From assembly GCA_038373865.1 (NCBI GenBank), contig JAXGGA010002377.1, positions 60,075 through 124,074 on the forward strand: a stretch of DNA of 64,000 nucleotides. Direction: 5' to 3'. Numbering within the stretch: the first letter of the stretch is position 1; each line of letters begins with the position of its first letter. This document shows positions 25,886 to 38,219 of this stretch, piece by piece. The position numbers and the translations under genes are program-made. Source of the DNA: Uloborus plumipes. Taxonomy: Eukaryota > Arthropoda > Arachnida > Araneae > Uloboridae. The notes beneath the pieces are model-generated. The model did not search any database. It had not been told where the DNA came from and saw only the letters and a list, made by a program, of their open reading frames with translations.

Positions 25886-26397
25886 CTTGGTTCAATGTTG
25901 ATCTGTTACTCAGGATAGCTTTGACCCGCGTGATGTAAATAAAAGGTAAGCTACCTTGAACTAGATAAATAAAATTTCTAAACATCTCAAAACTCATGAT
26001 TTTTATGTCACATTATCACACAATGTGTAACTTATTAACAACATAGAATTCTGCAATTTAAGACGAGATATTTCAGCAACTTTAAATCACGTTTCAAGAG
26101 AAGCTTACAAACAGTAACTTCAAAGTTATTGAATTATACAGTAGGTTGCGTGTGGACAGACTTTTAACGACATATATAATGGGAAACGGAAAGGCCATTC
26201 GCAGCTATTTTATAGTTGAATAGTTTTAAATTGTTTTTCGATTTAGTTATTTGGTAGATAATAGCAATAAAAGGCTTCAAAATGGATTTATTCAAAAAAA
26301 AAAAAAAAAAAAAGGCGGAAGCACTTAAGCATTTATTTTCATCTGCATATTTTAAAAGAAAAACGAAATGTGAACGGTTCAAGCAATAATTTGCAGT

Positions 26398-26990
26398 TCA
26401 TACTCGAAAGCTTCTTCTGAGATTTGCCGCTGGAATTGCTCTGTAGCAAAAATTTAGTTTGCCGATCATATGTCCTCTCTTCAGAAAACGAGGGCACCTA
26501 AATGTAAACTTGCCCCCATTTGGCAATATTTTCCAACGCAGACGGCTCGTCCCTTTAGAGACGAAATAGTTTTCAAGAGCTTCTTCATGTTCTCCAAATG
26601 AATGAGTGCAGAGTAAACGGCGAATCCCTTCCACTTTACCACCTGGAGAGCCTAACAACTTAGGTTGCCGCGAGAAAACACCCCATCCAACTTCTTCAGT
26701 ATCCACCAGGTGTTACCTCTATTGACTCACGCCAACCGCAATGGCAAAGAGCACATACCTACCTCTGACATACAGAAGAAGCCAGTGGTGCACTCTACCT
26801 TCACCTACAACGTGTTTGATCAACAAAGAAAAGACGGGAAGTGGCGAAGTTTTTGAATTATGCACATCTGAGGATTCGTCCAAATTAGTAACGATCAGAC
26901 AGAGGTCTATGAACTATTTGCATGAGGTTGATAACGCAACCTTCTGTGAACGAGACAACACCAGGTCAGGATATCAAATGTAAGGTTAAA
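26398..26990. other. Relatively GC-rich patch with overlapping short frames
   Basis: Three overlapping frames (26398-26706 minus, 26665-26856 plus, 26741-26983 plus) lie in DNA less AT-rich than its flanks. None has a recognised domain, signal peptide or convincing exon boundary. Possible decayed gene or element; nothing firmer can be said. Confidence 0.25.
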
Positions 26991-27995
26991 AATGCTAGTA
27001 TCAGAACAAATAATTAAGAAATATGAATTTGAAAAAAATGTATGCATTACAATTTTCGATAACAACTGGGATTCGAAAGATGGAACTGAAATAATTGAAA
27101 GCTCTTTCGTAAGGTTGGCTTTAAATTTCGAAAATATACTTATTCGTACCTTGGGTATTAATTTTAAAATTGCAACATTTATTTAATTAGTTATTAAAGT
27201 GAACTGAAAAAAATCAGAAACACCAATTTATGCATTGCGTTTCTCTCTCTCTCTCTTTAATCCAGTTAAAGCGTATGTATTAGCGACAATTACCTCGTAA
27301 TTTTTGTACCCAAATATACACTGCTCAAAAATGGGGGGTTGGTGGGCAATAGTTTCTACACGTTTTTGGTTGCTCCTCTATTTTTTTTGAAGAGTGTAGT
27401 TGTCAAAACAAGAACAATATAAAGCACTTTAGCTGCTTCTTTAAGAAAATAAATAATAATATTGATACATTTTCGTCCGATCTATGTGTGCAGGATTTTC
27501 CTCCTTATCCAAGCCTTTATTCGGACTAGTTTTAGATAAGGTCTCTCATGTTCTATTTTAATTTGTCTTGACCGTTATCCTCACGCCATCGTCAATGCCA
27601 GCAATAATTTTAAAAAAATCCAAGCTAAAGTATTGCTTTACTTCTGATTTGGTTGCTCAAGAACTGCATTATTTCGCTTTGCATCTGGAGTAGATATGAA
27701 CACTGCCATAAAATAAAAAAAAGCACTATTTCCTAGCGGGGGGGGGGGGTGAAATCTTGGGAAAAACAAAAAGAAGTTTTAACCTTTAAAAATGGGACTA
27801 CATTTTTAAAAAAAATGATTAGCTCTCAAGTAGAGCCCTGCTGGGACAAAATTGTAATTTCTTTGAAAACATTATCATTGAGCAAACAACAACTATCTTT
27901 AAAATATAATTGCAGCAAAATTTGGATTTAGGTCTGTTTAAATTATGACGGCCAAACACTGTTGAAAAAACCATCGTCGTGATATCAGCTTTATA

Positions 27996-28646
27996 CAGGG
28001 TGTCCACTCCTATCGTGGACCAATAGCTAATTTCTAAACCGTTAGAGATAAGCATATAGTTCATTTAGGAAAAAATCTCCAAATTACGAAAGGAATTTTG
28101 GGTCTATTCAATGTTTTTCAAAAAATCAAATTTTGAAAGAGTTACAAAATTTAAATTTTTATACAGCCCCTCAGTCCTATCAATCATATTTAGTAAAACC
28201 TTCTTGTCACTGTAACGTTTAAAACTAAAAAAAAATCACTGTTCTACCACAAAAATTGACCGAGTTATGACGTTTTGAAAAATCAAGATTTTGAAGGATT
28301 TCGCATACGGTCCCTCAAGCGATCTCTCGATGACGTCATGAAATAATACAAAATCTTGATTTTTCAAAACGTCATAACTCGGTCAATTTTTGTGGTAGAA
28401 CAGTGATTTTTTTTTAGTTTTAAACGTTACAGTGTCAAGAATGTTTTACTAAATATGATTGATAGAACTGGGGGGCTGTATAAAAATTTAAATTTCGTAA
28501 CTCTTTCAAAATTTGATTTTTTGAAAAACATTGAATGGACCCAAAATTCCTTTCGTAATTTGGAGATTTTTTCCTAAATGAACTATATGCTTATCTCTAA
28601 CGGTTTAGAAATTAGCTATTGGTCCACGAAAGGAGTGGACACCCTG
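27996..28646. mobile_element. Palindromic foldback MITE, copy 4 (full length, loop inverted)
   Basis: TA flanks both ends. Arms are 27996-28293 and 28349-28646 (298 bp each) with the 55-bp loop at 28294-28348 in the opposite orientation to copies 2 and 3. Both arms share variants private to this copy: TCATTTAGG (28061) with CCTAAATGA (28573), and CTGTTCTACC (about 28239) with GGTAGAACAG (28394), where the other copies have CTCTTCTACC. Ends: left TATCGTGG, right CCACGAAA, so the outermost part has begun to diverge. Confidence 0.92.
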
Positions 28647-30105
28647 TATAAAAAAAGATTATTTTATAATCAAAGGACAAACTGTTAAATAGTTGTTTAT
28701 TTTAAAACAATATTTTCACAGAATGGTGTTTCAGCGATTCAGTGTTATGTAAGGGTAACAAGATGCAGTAAAACATCAGTATTTCTTTATTCATTAAAAA
28801 AGTTCAATTGCTTCTTGAATATTGCTCTCTGTAGTAAACTTTTTTTTAAACAAAATCAGTAAGTACGAATCAGTTACGAATAACCTTAATGTAATAAAAA
28901 TAGATCAAAAAATTAAAACAGAATTGAGGTGTGTGATATTTTTGAGAAAACGAATAAAAGACTTTCGCTTTACCTGGAAATGATGTCTAATAGTAAAGTT
29001 CAAGACAATAATGGAAAGAGTGAATGAATCCGACCCTCTGTAGAGTTATGCACAGGGCGCACAATGTAGTATCTTTAAAATTGAATAAGCATAATGTTCG
29101 CTAAATTCTTATTAAAATGGATTTCAGTGTGCGATAAGACCAGAGCACGTTACTACGCTGAGGGTGATATTTATGATTACATGAGTTTGGAAAACATTCA
29201 TTTGTATAAATTATAAATTCATTTAATAAACCTCTATAAAAACTCTGACTGTATCAGCTACATTTTTTTAAATGCCTTTAAGTAAGAGGGCTGTATTGTT
29301 TTTAAAATATCGTTTATATTTGCCATAGGCATATTCACATATGTTTCCCTTCCATAGAGCTCATGTGAGTAGTTGGAGACATTTTTGAAAAATATTGAAT
29401 TTAAAGAAAAAATATATATCCTACTGAAAAATCTCAAAAATTCCATTAGTTTAAGAAAAAGGTATTTACACATATGGACAGTTTTACTGAAAGAAGTTTT
29501 AGATGTATACAAAATGATAACAACAATAAATATTTTCCATTCTTTCTTACCCTTTCAGGAAAAACATTTCAGATTTCTTTTATCTGAAACAGGTTTTAAG
29601 AGTAATGAAAGAAATGTGAAATTTTAGAAACTTTTTACACATCAGCTCGTCTCATTCTATCAGTTGCTATAAATTTCCTTTGTGTATTTTAAAATTTTAG
29701 ACGAATAATATTATTTCTCGGGCAAGCCGTAGCGGTATTAGTTGGTACCAGCAGGTATTAGATGAGAAAGATAACCTTTTCCCTTAAAAATATAGAATTA
29801 GGTTATTCTGGTAGCAAATTGTGTCATATGATAGTTAAAAAAGATCAAACAAAATTGGTAACTACGGATCTATGAAATTTATAGTTAATAAAGCTCCATG
29901 TGTCTCAAAAGATAATTAGGGATCTTCTGGTTAACATTTTCTTTCGAACTTTCTTGATGTTCAAGTCAGTTTTTCTTAGTATTTACATATATTTCAGCTT
30001 TGCAATTTGGACACAACTTATCATGTACAAGGGATAAATATTTTCATTCGAACTTAATGCATATTTATGAGGTTGGAGTAATATATTTTTATCAGTATTT
30101 ACATA
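28647..30105. other. Non-coding stretch, nothing recognised
   Basis: Overlapping 84-codon frames on opposite strands (29258-29512 and 29373-29627) are Phe/Leu/Lys-rich, as expected of random A/T DNA. No domain. Confidence 0.45.
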
Positions 30106-30499
30106 TCGTCGCTTTGGAAGAATAACGCTGCAACTCAAAAAAAATCGAAAAATGACATTTTTGTACCATTTTGTTCAGAAAAAATCGCTCTTTATGATGA
30201 ACAAGGTTACAACTCAAAAGTGTCAAAAATATCCGCTAGGGAGCAATTTTTGGAGAACACTGATGTAACTCAAACTACCTTCACTCTTTTTAAAATTACG
30301 TCATTAGTTAGAATGCCATTGAAGTCAATCATGCTACATTAGAAAAGAGATTAAAATGCGGTTTTTTTAATGCTAGTTTCATTAAAATAGTCGCAATAGT
30401 TTTGAGCACAAGCGCGATAGAAGTTTCTGAAAAGTTAAAAATTGCTCTTCTGAAAAATGGGCTTTTTTGAGTTGCAGCGTTATTCTTCCAACGCGACGA
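30106..30499. mobile_element. 394-bp MITE with TCGTCGCTTTGG ends
   Basis: After TA the left end is TCGTCGCTTTGGAAGAATAA, continuing CGCTGCAACTCAAAAAA. The right end is the inverse (TTGAGTTGCAGCGTTATTCT then TCCAACGCGACGA) before TA. The inverted repeat is about 40 bp. The internal CAACTCAAAA and GTAACTCAAA motifs repeat the inner terminal sequence. The TCGTCG end is shared with the MITEs at 33.4 and 58.9 kb, although the interiors differ. Confidence 0.8.
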
Positions 30500-33373
30500 T
30501 ATATTTTAGCCTATCATTTTAGACACTACTTATTACTTTCAACGGATACATATCTTCATTCGAACTTTCAGAATATTCCTAAGGTTTAAGTCATTTTTTA
30601 CTAGCGTTTACATTAAGTTCAAGTTCTGCAATTAAGACACAACTTATCATTTGCTGTTGCTTTTTTTCCTTCTTACCAAACAGCCTAATTTTACTTGAAA
30701 TATATAATGAACACATCTACATTTTTAAACGATACTTTGCAATTTCACGCCAATAAAAAAACTCAACTTGCTATTTTCTCATTATACGAAAAACAGTGAT
30801 TAAAAATTTCACCCTCGTATTTCGGTCGTCCTCTGAATCACGCGGGTGGAGGGGGGGGGGGCAGCCCTCTGCTTTGCATTTAGTCATCAGCCACACGATG
30901 ATAGAAATATATGAATGCAAACTAATTCTAATAAATTGAAGTTGCCGCGCCGCATCAGTTTGATCTTCAAAAAGTTCCGCATTCAGCCACAAAACGATGA
31001 AGCAGAATACAAATTTCCCAGTCCACGCGTTGTGGGTGATATCACCCACGAGCCACCAAGTTCAAAATTAGCCATCAAGTAAGAAATATTTTATTCAGTC
31101 CAGCCATGTCGAGAAAACTAAAGTTATCGTATAAGGTCTCCGCAATAAGCTGTTTGGAGCAGGCTGAATTTTAACTTGAGTGTTATTGGTCAAAGAAAGG
31201 TCAGACAGAAAAGGTTATTTGCCACTAGAACACACGATCAACTATCATTTTTCAGAGGATCACGCTTAAGAACTCAATAATTTTCAGACATCGTGCTCCG
31301 GATTGGGAGACTTTGGCGATTCAATTTATCTGACCATGGCATTAGATAGTGTTTGAAGAAATTAGCATAATGTTTCAGCTACTGCAATGAAAAATAAAGC
31401 AACTATGAAACTTTTTTTAACTGTCATATTATTTTTTATTTTTATTTTGCATTTCAAAGTTTTTGATAGTAGTTCATAGATTCAATAAAAATGTAGTTTA
31501 GTTAGTTTTTAATTTTGTCAGTTTCGTTTCCTTTGCATCATGGCTAAAAGCTGTTTCAATTTACGAAACAATCCATGATAACAAACTAAGAGGAAATGTA
31601 TTAAATAGGCATTGAAATATACTTGTTGATAATAAATTGCAATTTTATTCAGAGAAAAAAAAATACAATTTATGTTATTTAACAACTGTATTAAATACAG
31701 ACTATTGTTTTCAGATGTACAGTTTAGTTGGAAAAAAAAAGTTCTTAAAATTGTTAACTTCGCATGAAACAATTCTAAACTGGAGATTTTAATGAATAAT
31801 GATGTAACTGAGCTTAAAAAGTTTTTTCAACCACGCAACCACCCCATGTCCACGTGAAACGAGATTAAATGATGATATTGTTCATATGCTTCATTAATAA
31901 CTGTGTTTTTGTTCCTCTACTAATAAATTGATAATACAGATTCAAATAGAGTAAAATGAGATAACGTGTATAAAAATACGAAAAAAAAACATTTAAAATG
32001 AGTTGTTGAGTTTTTAAACTTATTTTAAATGTTTTTATTTAATTACTCGTGTCATAGTATAAAGTTATCAACTTTTTTTTTACAATATCCAAATAGATGC
32101 ACGAAAGTTGCTGTACTTTTTTTTTTAAAAATAACGTACCCAATACTTTTGAAATTTCATTTAAATTTATATATTTTTCTGAAAAGTATAAAGTATTATT
32201 TATTATTTTAATTTATTTCACACACATAAACCACTATTTTTCTGAAGATAATTTTTGCAATTCATTTGCAGGGTTACCGTTAATTTTCAATGTTTAACTG
32301 TCTGTCAATTTTTTTTTACAAATTAAGCAATAATATATATTGATTGAACTGATGTTATTTTAATTTATTTCAAAACTACGTAAGTTCCTATTGCGCACTG
32401 AAAATGTTATTTCTATAATATGGTAATTTGACTTGCTTTATTTTTTGGAAAAATAATATGTGCAAAAAGTTTTTATTTAACTCCAGAAATATTTAAATTG
32501 GCACATTGTGAGGAAAATGAATTGTATATTATTTCATTATTATTATTTCATTTAAAATCAGAAGCATAGGAAATGCTATATTTTTCTTAAAATTTTTAGT
32601 AGCCTTTGGATTGTATCCGTCTAAAGCATAAGAATCAACTAAAATGTACCCCCAAATGTAATCCAAACTTTTTGAAAAAAAATTAAAAGAAAACAAAAGT
32701 TGTGAAAGGATGAAGTGTCAAAGTTGAATGGGGGGGGGGGGGGGGGTCGCATGGACTTTGCTTTTTCATTTCTTTACTTTTCAAAAAATATATATATCAA
32801 TTTTCAGCGCAAAAATACCCCGTAATTAAATTGTCTTTTCTTCGTACCATGAGGTTTAAGAATTTTTATATTATAAAAATATTTTTTTACTAATTTTTAC
32901 TTATTTTTCTACTTTTTTTTTCTTTTAAGCCTTCAATTTTTCACATGTGCCCCTATAAGGGGAACATGTGAACTGGCCTGGAACATATATGAAAACAATT
33001 AAAAAATGCAGGACAAGCATCATATTTCAACGAAAACCTCTTTCATATAAAACAAATACGCTTGTACCAGTGAAGGGTTTGTGACTTATACTGTGTCAGT
33101 TTAAATTGTACAGTAATTGTGTCAATAAGAAAACATTTTTCCTAAATACATAACTCTGTTCATTTTCAAATTGTAAAGTCGCATCACGTCACGATTATAG
33201 ACACGAAAAAAGCTTTTAAAACTACACAGTACAAAGAATAGTTTACCATTATTAATTTACCCCATACTTTAAGTATTTGACTCCTCAAACATGAATTTCA
33301 CTACTCCAAAAAATGTCAGGGAGTACTTCCTTCTAACCCTTGAAAAAACAATCTAGCGATATTTAGCCACATG
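30500..33373. other. Non-coding stretch with G runs
   Basis: No supported gene; the 92-codon minus frame at 30771-31049 has no domain. Homopolymer G runs lie at 30851-30861 and 32730-32746. Confidence 0.45.
32940..32972. repeat. 33-bp near-perfect palindrome
   Basis: TTCACATGTGCCCC, a TATA centre, and the inverse AAGGGGAACATGTGAA form a compact hairpin with one mismatch. It resembles the joined ends of a small foldback element, but no further arms are visible. Confidence 0.5.
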
Positions 33374-33629
33374 ATATCGTCGGCATTATGCTAAAATTAG
33401 GAATGCGAAAATTGGCACTTTTCAGGAGAGCCAAAACATTGAATATATTTTTACCCACCTGACGCGTTTGGTTATTTTCAATTTTTAAATTTCATAGATA
33501 TCTTTAAGTGTTAAACTATCGTTCGAAGGTATCATTTTAATTTTAATTATTTGTAAAATTTAAACTTGAAAAATGAGCTTGAAAAACGCAATTTTTCACA
33601 TTCGTTATTTAGCATGGTGCCGACGATAT
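33374..33629. mobile_element. MITE with ATATCGTCGGCAC ends, copy A
   Basis: The left end ATATCGTCGGCATTATGCTA is mirrored by TTAGCATGGTGCCGACGATAT at the right. The interior matches copy B at 58925-59170 along its whole length, including GATATCTTTAAGTGT and GAAGGTATCATTT. About 250 bp, non-coding, TA target suggested by comparing the copies. Its right end lies 8 bp from the left end of the nested stack that follows. Confidence 0.85.
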
Positions 33630-34003
33630 GTAGAGTAAGGGCCATGCTCCACATCAGCGTAAAACGCGACCGAAACTGGAGGCAGAAACCGAAAATCCGG
33701 GTACTTTCCATAGGAACCAGGGTTGCCAGATTTAAGAACTGAAATACGGGACAAACTCTGGGGGGAGGGGGGGGGGGGATTGAGAGATGAAGTCTAAAGG
33801 TTGAATTTTTACTACCTTGACTTTAATATCAAACGTTTCTCACAAATATAAATGAAGAAAAATATACACAATGATTATATGAATAAAAACTTTTTTTACC
33901 ATTGCGTAGTTATTTTTGTTCATGAATATTACTGGGAAAAGGTTCAACACTAATTATTGTGAAAATTCTCATTTACCTGTTATTAACAACCTTTTTCCTG
34001 ACG

Positions 34004-34160
34004 CAGGTCCGTCATTTCAAATTTTTCCGGTGGAGGGAGGGGGGAGGTGCAATATGTAAATTATACCAAATTTCAATGTAAATTATACCAAAAAAAAATG
34101 TAAAAGCCACGCGCACTTATACGTAAATACATTAATTTCCCAAAACTAGGGGGGAGGCCA
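34004..34160. repeat. Dispersed repeat, copy 1 (CAGG..CGTCATTTC start)
   Basis: Similar to 51660-51829: both start with CAGG(T/G)-C-CGTCATTTCAA or CAGGGACGTCATTTCAA, then TTTTTCC(G/A)GTGG, a G run, and later CACTTATA(C/T)GTAAATACATT. This copy lacks the right end seen in the second copy. It lies inside the hAT element. Confidence 0.6.
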
Positions 34161-34636
34161 TGGACCAACTGTCCTGATGTTCCAGATGTCTTGGCGTAAA
34201 ATCTATAATAGTCGCTTCTATTGATGACTAATGTTTATGATGTATACTTTTTCAAAAAGCTAGGCGTACCAATGGGGAAATTTGAATGTAAAACAATTTT
34301 ACTGCGTCATTAAAAACATTTTGATTACAATTGAGTAGACATAGAATTAATCCTTACTACTTTAACTCACTATGAGAAGTTAACCTAAAACAAATTAAAA
34401 AGATCAATATTTAATATCTTTCGGGAAAAACTGTACAGTTTTGTAAATATTATAACGTAATAATTATTCTTATATAATGTCGGAAAATTCCTTTTTTTCA
34501 AAATCATATTTGCTACTTGATTTTACTTCTGCAATAATTCTTTCTAAGTTTTGATGGTCTTTAAGTTGCCGTAAAGCTCACTGTAATTTATATTTCTGTC
34601 GCTCGTTGTAAAAATTACGTGCCTTCATGTTTTTAA

Positions 34637-35136
34637 CCCTTCACTGCACGATTTTTTATATTTTAATGAAAAAAATCATTTGTTACCTTTTAAATAGCTC
34701 TGAGTTCAGGAAAAATAAAGAAAAAAATTAATCTTAAAAATGTGCACCAAAAATGATGTTTTAATTGTTTGTTCTATTTATGGCATAAAGCTTATAGCAT
34801 ATGCTTTGTATACCGATTAGTGTAATAATCTACAATGTGTTTTGTGCCATAAGTGGTATAAACAAACTTTCCACTAAGTGTATTTAAACATTTTTAGAAT
34901 AAAGGAAATAATGACTAAGCACACTTCTAACGGAAATGCAGACACTCTTTCTTTCAAAAGCAAGAACTGTAATACCTAGACTAGTGCAACTAACTAGTAC
35001 ATAAACATCACACTAAACTGTTATAGCAATGTTCCAGAAGGGGCACAAAGCTCAGTTTAACTGTATTTAAAAATCATAGGAATATATGAGGGTTTATTTG
35101 GTTTGTGCCAGATCTGGCACACTGTGCAGTGAAGGG
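34637..35136. mobile_element. piggyBac-like MITE in TTAA target
   Basis: TTAA flanks both ends (34633-34636 and 35137-35140). The terminal inverted repeats are CCCTTCACTGCAC and GTGCAGTGAAGGG. The TTAA target and CCC start are diagnostic of the piggyBac superfamily. A second inverted pair lies inside (TTTATGGCATAAAG near 34778 and TGTGCCATAAGTGG near 34842). 500 bp, no transposase. Nested in the hAT element. Confidence 0.88.
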
Positions 35137-35418
35137 TTAAAACGCGTATTTGTTTGCTAAATGAAATAACATTTCGTTACATCGTTTAGTATACAAGCGA
35201 AGCGAAGCAAATTTCAAAAGATTGAAATTGATTCAAAAAATGTAGTGACTAATAATAGCTGAACACACATATTTATTTTATAATTGAAAAATTGAGAAGG
35301 GATTTTTATATAACAAGGTATAGTAAAATCATTTACAAAGGAGATACACCACTTTTACAATGAACGTTTGTTGAATTGATTGTCACAATAATTTCTGCTC
35401 AAAATGAATAGAACACTA

Positions 35419-35564
35419 AGGGCCCTGCTCCACATCAGCGTAAAACACGACCGAAACCGAAAGCAGAAACTGAAAATCCGGGTACTTTCCATAAGACCGC
35501 TATGTAATCCATTTTACGCTTCTGCTTAATTTTTCTGCTTTACGTCAATGTGGAGCAGGGCCCT
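35419..35564. mobile_element. Intact 146-bp AGGGCC-ended MITE
   Basis: TA flanks both ends. The inverted ends are AGGGCCCTGCTCCACATCAG and its inverse (ACGTCAATGTGGAGCAGGGC CCT). The interior GTAAAACACGACCGAAACCG matches the split outer copy at 33638-35861. A second insertion of the same family, therefore, into the hAT element that interrupted the first. Confidence 0.9.
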
Positions 35565-35861
35565 TACATTACTTCAGAACAGGAATTCAATCAATTTTCT
35601 TATCACTCCATTTCACATTTTTGTTTTGCTTAATTTTTTTTCTGAAAATAATGTATTGTTTTGTAAAATGCTGCTTCTAGCCAGAATACGGGACTTTAGC
35701 CGTCCCGTATCAAGGTTCTCCGGGACGCGGGACAATATTTCAAAAAACGGGACTGTCCCTTGAAATCCGGGACGTCTGGCAACCCTGATAGGAACACCAT
35801 TGAATAAATTTTACGCTTCTGCCTAATTATTCTGCTTTACGTCGATGTGGAGCATGGCCCT

Positions 35862-38219
35862 AACACCATACTCTGCTGGTAAAACCGACTCCATGAATAC
35901 CGAAACCAAATGCATTTTCCTACTCCAAATACGAATAATTTCAGACAGACGGAAAAAAAATCATCTTGAATCGGCCATCAATTGTATGCACACATTACCC
36001 CTTTGATGCAGATCAACTCTCTCGTAAATTTGCGCGTTAAAGCAGCAGGTGTTTTGTAGGTGCTCAACCTCTGGACATAAAACGCGTTGCTTGGGTCCCT
36101 CGAACCATGTCTACGGAGCCATTCCAACAGAGCGATTCTCGAGGGAACAACACATTTGTTACGGTTGAAAGACAAACACACTTCATAATTCGGTCCGTAA
36201 AATGACCTTTCCGTCGTAAAAACAGCGACGAGAGCTAGTAAGTTATTTTAGCACATTATGCGTCTTTCTTGGAGCACAAACAGGAAGTACTCCAATTTGA
36301 AACAAGCATTCTTAAGATGACGCTCTGGAATTTGGAGAAGTTTCTGCAAATGTTTATGAAAATAAATGTTAGACTAAACAAAGAATAGTAAGATCCTAAA
36401 AATTCCGAACCACAGTTCCGTTTTACTCCTGGTTGTGTTGCATGATTATTTTTGAGGGTTATTTTCTACGAAAGGGAACAATTCAACATTTTTTAAAATG
36501 TGCTAACTATTCATTTAAAATCTAAGTTTAATGCTCTTTCTTGCCAAAAACTAGCAGGAAGTTAGCTGGTGAATAGGGAAGCAAACACCGATTTAATCAA
36601 GAATTAAAATGTTATATCATTAAAATTTCATCATTCAGAAGAAAACATTTCAAATTCATCATACCTAATGTTAACATGAACATATAATGGCAAAATCTTG
36701 TAAGTTCTGAAATACGGTTCAACACATATTTTACACGTGAATGTGTTACGTGCTTATTTTTTAAGGTTATTCTTTCTGCGATTTTGGTATTTTATAAGTT
36801 TTTTCGAGTTACTTGTAATAGCATCAAAAAGTAAAATTCCAACTTAAATCATTTATCTAGTGGCGTACACAGCACCCCCGTAATTCTCGTGGCACAGGGG
36901 GGGGGAGGGGGCATGTTTTAGAAATATAGCATTGTCTGTAACAAGGGGAAACTATTTTTTATCAGTCAACAACGGGTGGAGGACGGACGTATACAAATCT
37001 TACAGGAGAGTGTACCAAACTTTATTTACGCTACTGCATTTATTGTAGGAAATTTGCGTATTCGAAAACTTCTCTACAAATATTCATTAAACCAGTCTTA
37101 ACTTAAACATACAAAAGGAAAATTGTCAAAAATTCTTGAACACAGTTCAATAAATATTTTTTCGTAATTTAGTATTTTATGAATACAGTTTATTTATGCT
37201 TAGAAAAATAACTTGTATCGAAAAAACCTTTTTTGTCTAAATTCAAAAACTGTCAAGTTGATAAAAAAGTTGCCCCAACCGACCCGCACACTCACAAAAA
37301 AATTTGCTCGAATATAAAAATGTTTAGGTGCCCCCCGCACGAGGTCAAAAGTTTATAACTTTCTTAAAAAAAACTCTTTTCCACGTTTTTTTAAATAAGT
37401 TTTTTTTTTAAATTTTCAAGTGATTGATGTAAACGAAGAAGTTGAATCTATCATTGAAGGACAAAGTTTCACTCTTATGCAATATTTAGATCTCCCACTT
37501 GGTACTCAAAAAAATTTTTTTTTAAAGACAATTACTTTGTTTGCTGAACAAATTAAATACATTGCGCGGAATGATGATACTTCTGACGCCATTTCTGCTG
37601 ATTCTTTTGTCATCACTTTTTGTATTTAACCCGTGCTTCAGCTTTTTCCCTTTTTTCGACGATTTCACAAAACAATATTATCAAAAATTAACAGATTTTT
37701 TTCAATCAAAATCAGTTGCAATAAATTAAAAGGTTCCTATAAATATGCTTGGAAAGCATATAAAAATCATATTTTTGGTTTTAAACAAAAACTTTTTTTT
37801 CATCAAAAATAAGAAAAAACCCAACTGAAGCAATTCTTAGCAAAGAACACTCTTGATAGTGTCCCTATTCAAACATAGAGAACTGTATAAAAATCGGCCG
37901 TGTATACGATGCCACAGGCAAATACAGACACACATGTTAAATTTATGACCCTGTTGTTGCGTCGGGGGCTTAGTAACACTTAAAGGCATTTTAAAATTTG
38001 TCAAAATGTGAGCATACAATAAAATGCTTCTAATTTATAACGGCTATGGAAGAACATGTTTAAGATGCTCATAACAAAAAGCATGCACGTTTTACAGCTT
38101 GTGTGGAGCATCTTCCTCAGTGCAATATTAATGCAGGATACTATAATAGAAACAGGAACTTATAAATGCGGAAATATTGCTTCATGTGTATTCACTTTTA
38201 TTTTACGGAGAAAAAGTTA
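35862..38219. other. Non-coding stretch, nothing recognised
   Basis: The 69-codon plus frame at 37420-37629 (starting MIDVNEEVESIIEG) is mildly protein-like but has no recognised domain. A G-rich run lies at 36897-36910. A small hairpin, ATATGCTTGGAAAGCATAT, is near 37745. Confidence 0.45.

Larger units (their letters stand above)
24711..27995. other. Non-coding stretch with one degenerate repeat patch
   Basis: No supported gene. It contains a degenerate repeat at 25.6-25.9 kb and a relatively GC-rich patch at 26.4-27.0 kb (both listed), a TC-rich microsatellite near 27243 and a 12-G run at 27738-27749. Confidence 0.45.
33718..35787. mobile_element. Non-autonomous hAT element with 8-bp target duplication
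   Basis: The ends CAGGGTTGCCAGAT and GTCTGGCAACCCTG are inverted repeats, and ATAGGAAC is duplicated exactly at 33710-33717 and 35788-35795. An 8-bp duplication and CAGGGTTGCCA ends are hallmarks of the hAT superfamily. The subterminal sequence repeats ACGGGAC / CGGGAC motifs (33746, 35697, 35722, 35749). No transposase frame survives inside; the interior consists largely of other insertions (a dispersed repeat at 34.0 kb, a piggyBac-like MITE and an AGGGCC MITE). Confidence 0.9.
33638..35861. mobile_element. AGGGCC-ended MITE split by a hAT element
   Basis: The left end AGGGCCATGCTCCACATCAG continues GCGTAAAACGCGACCGAAAC to 33717. After the hAT insertion the right part resumes at 35796 and ends ACGTCGATGTGGAGCATGGC CCT at 35861. 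Without the insertion it is about 150 bp, the same size and sequence as the intact sister copy at 35419-35564. The left flank is TA and the right flank AA. Confidence 0.85.
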
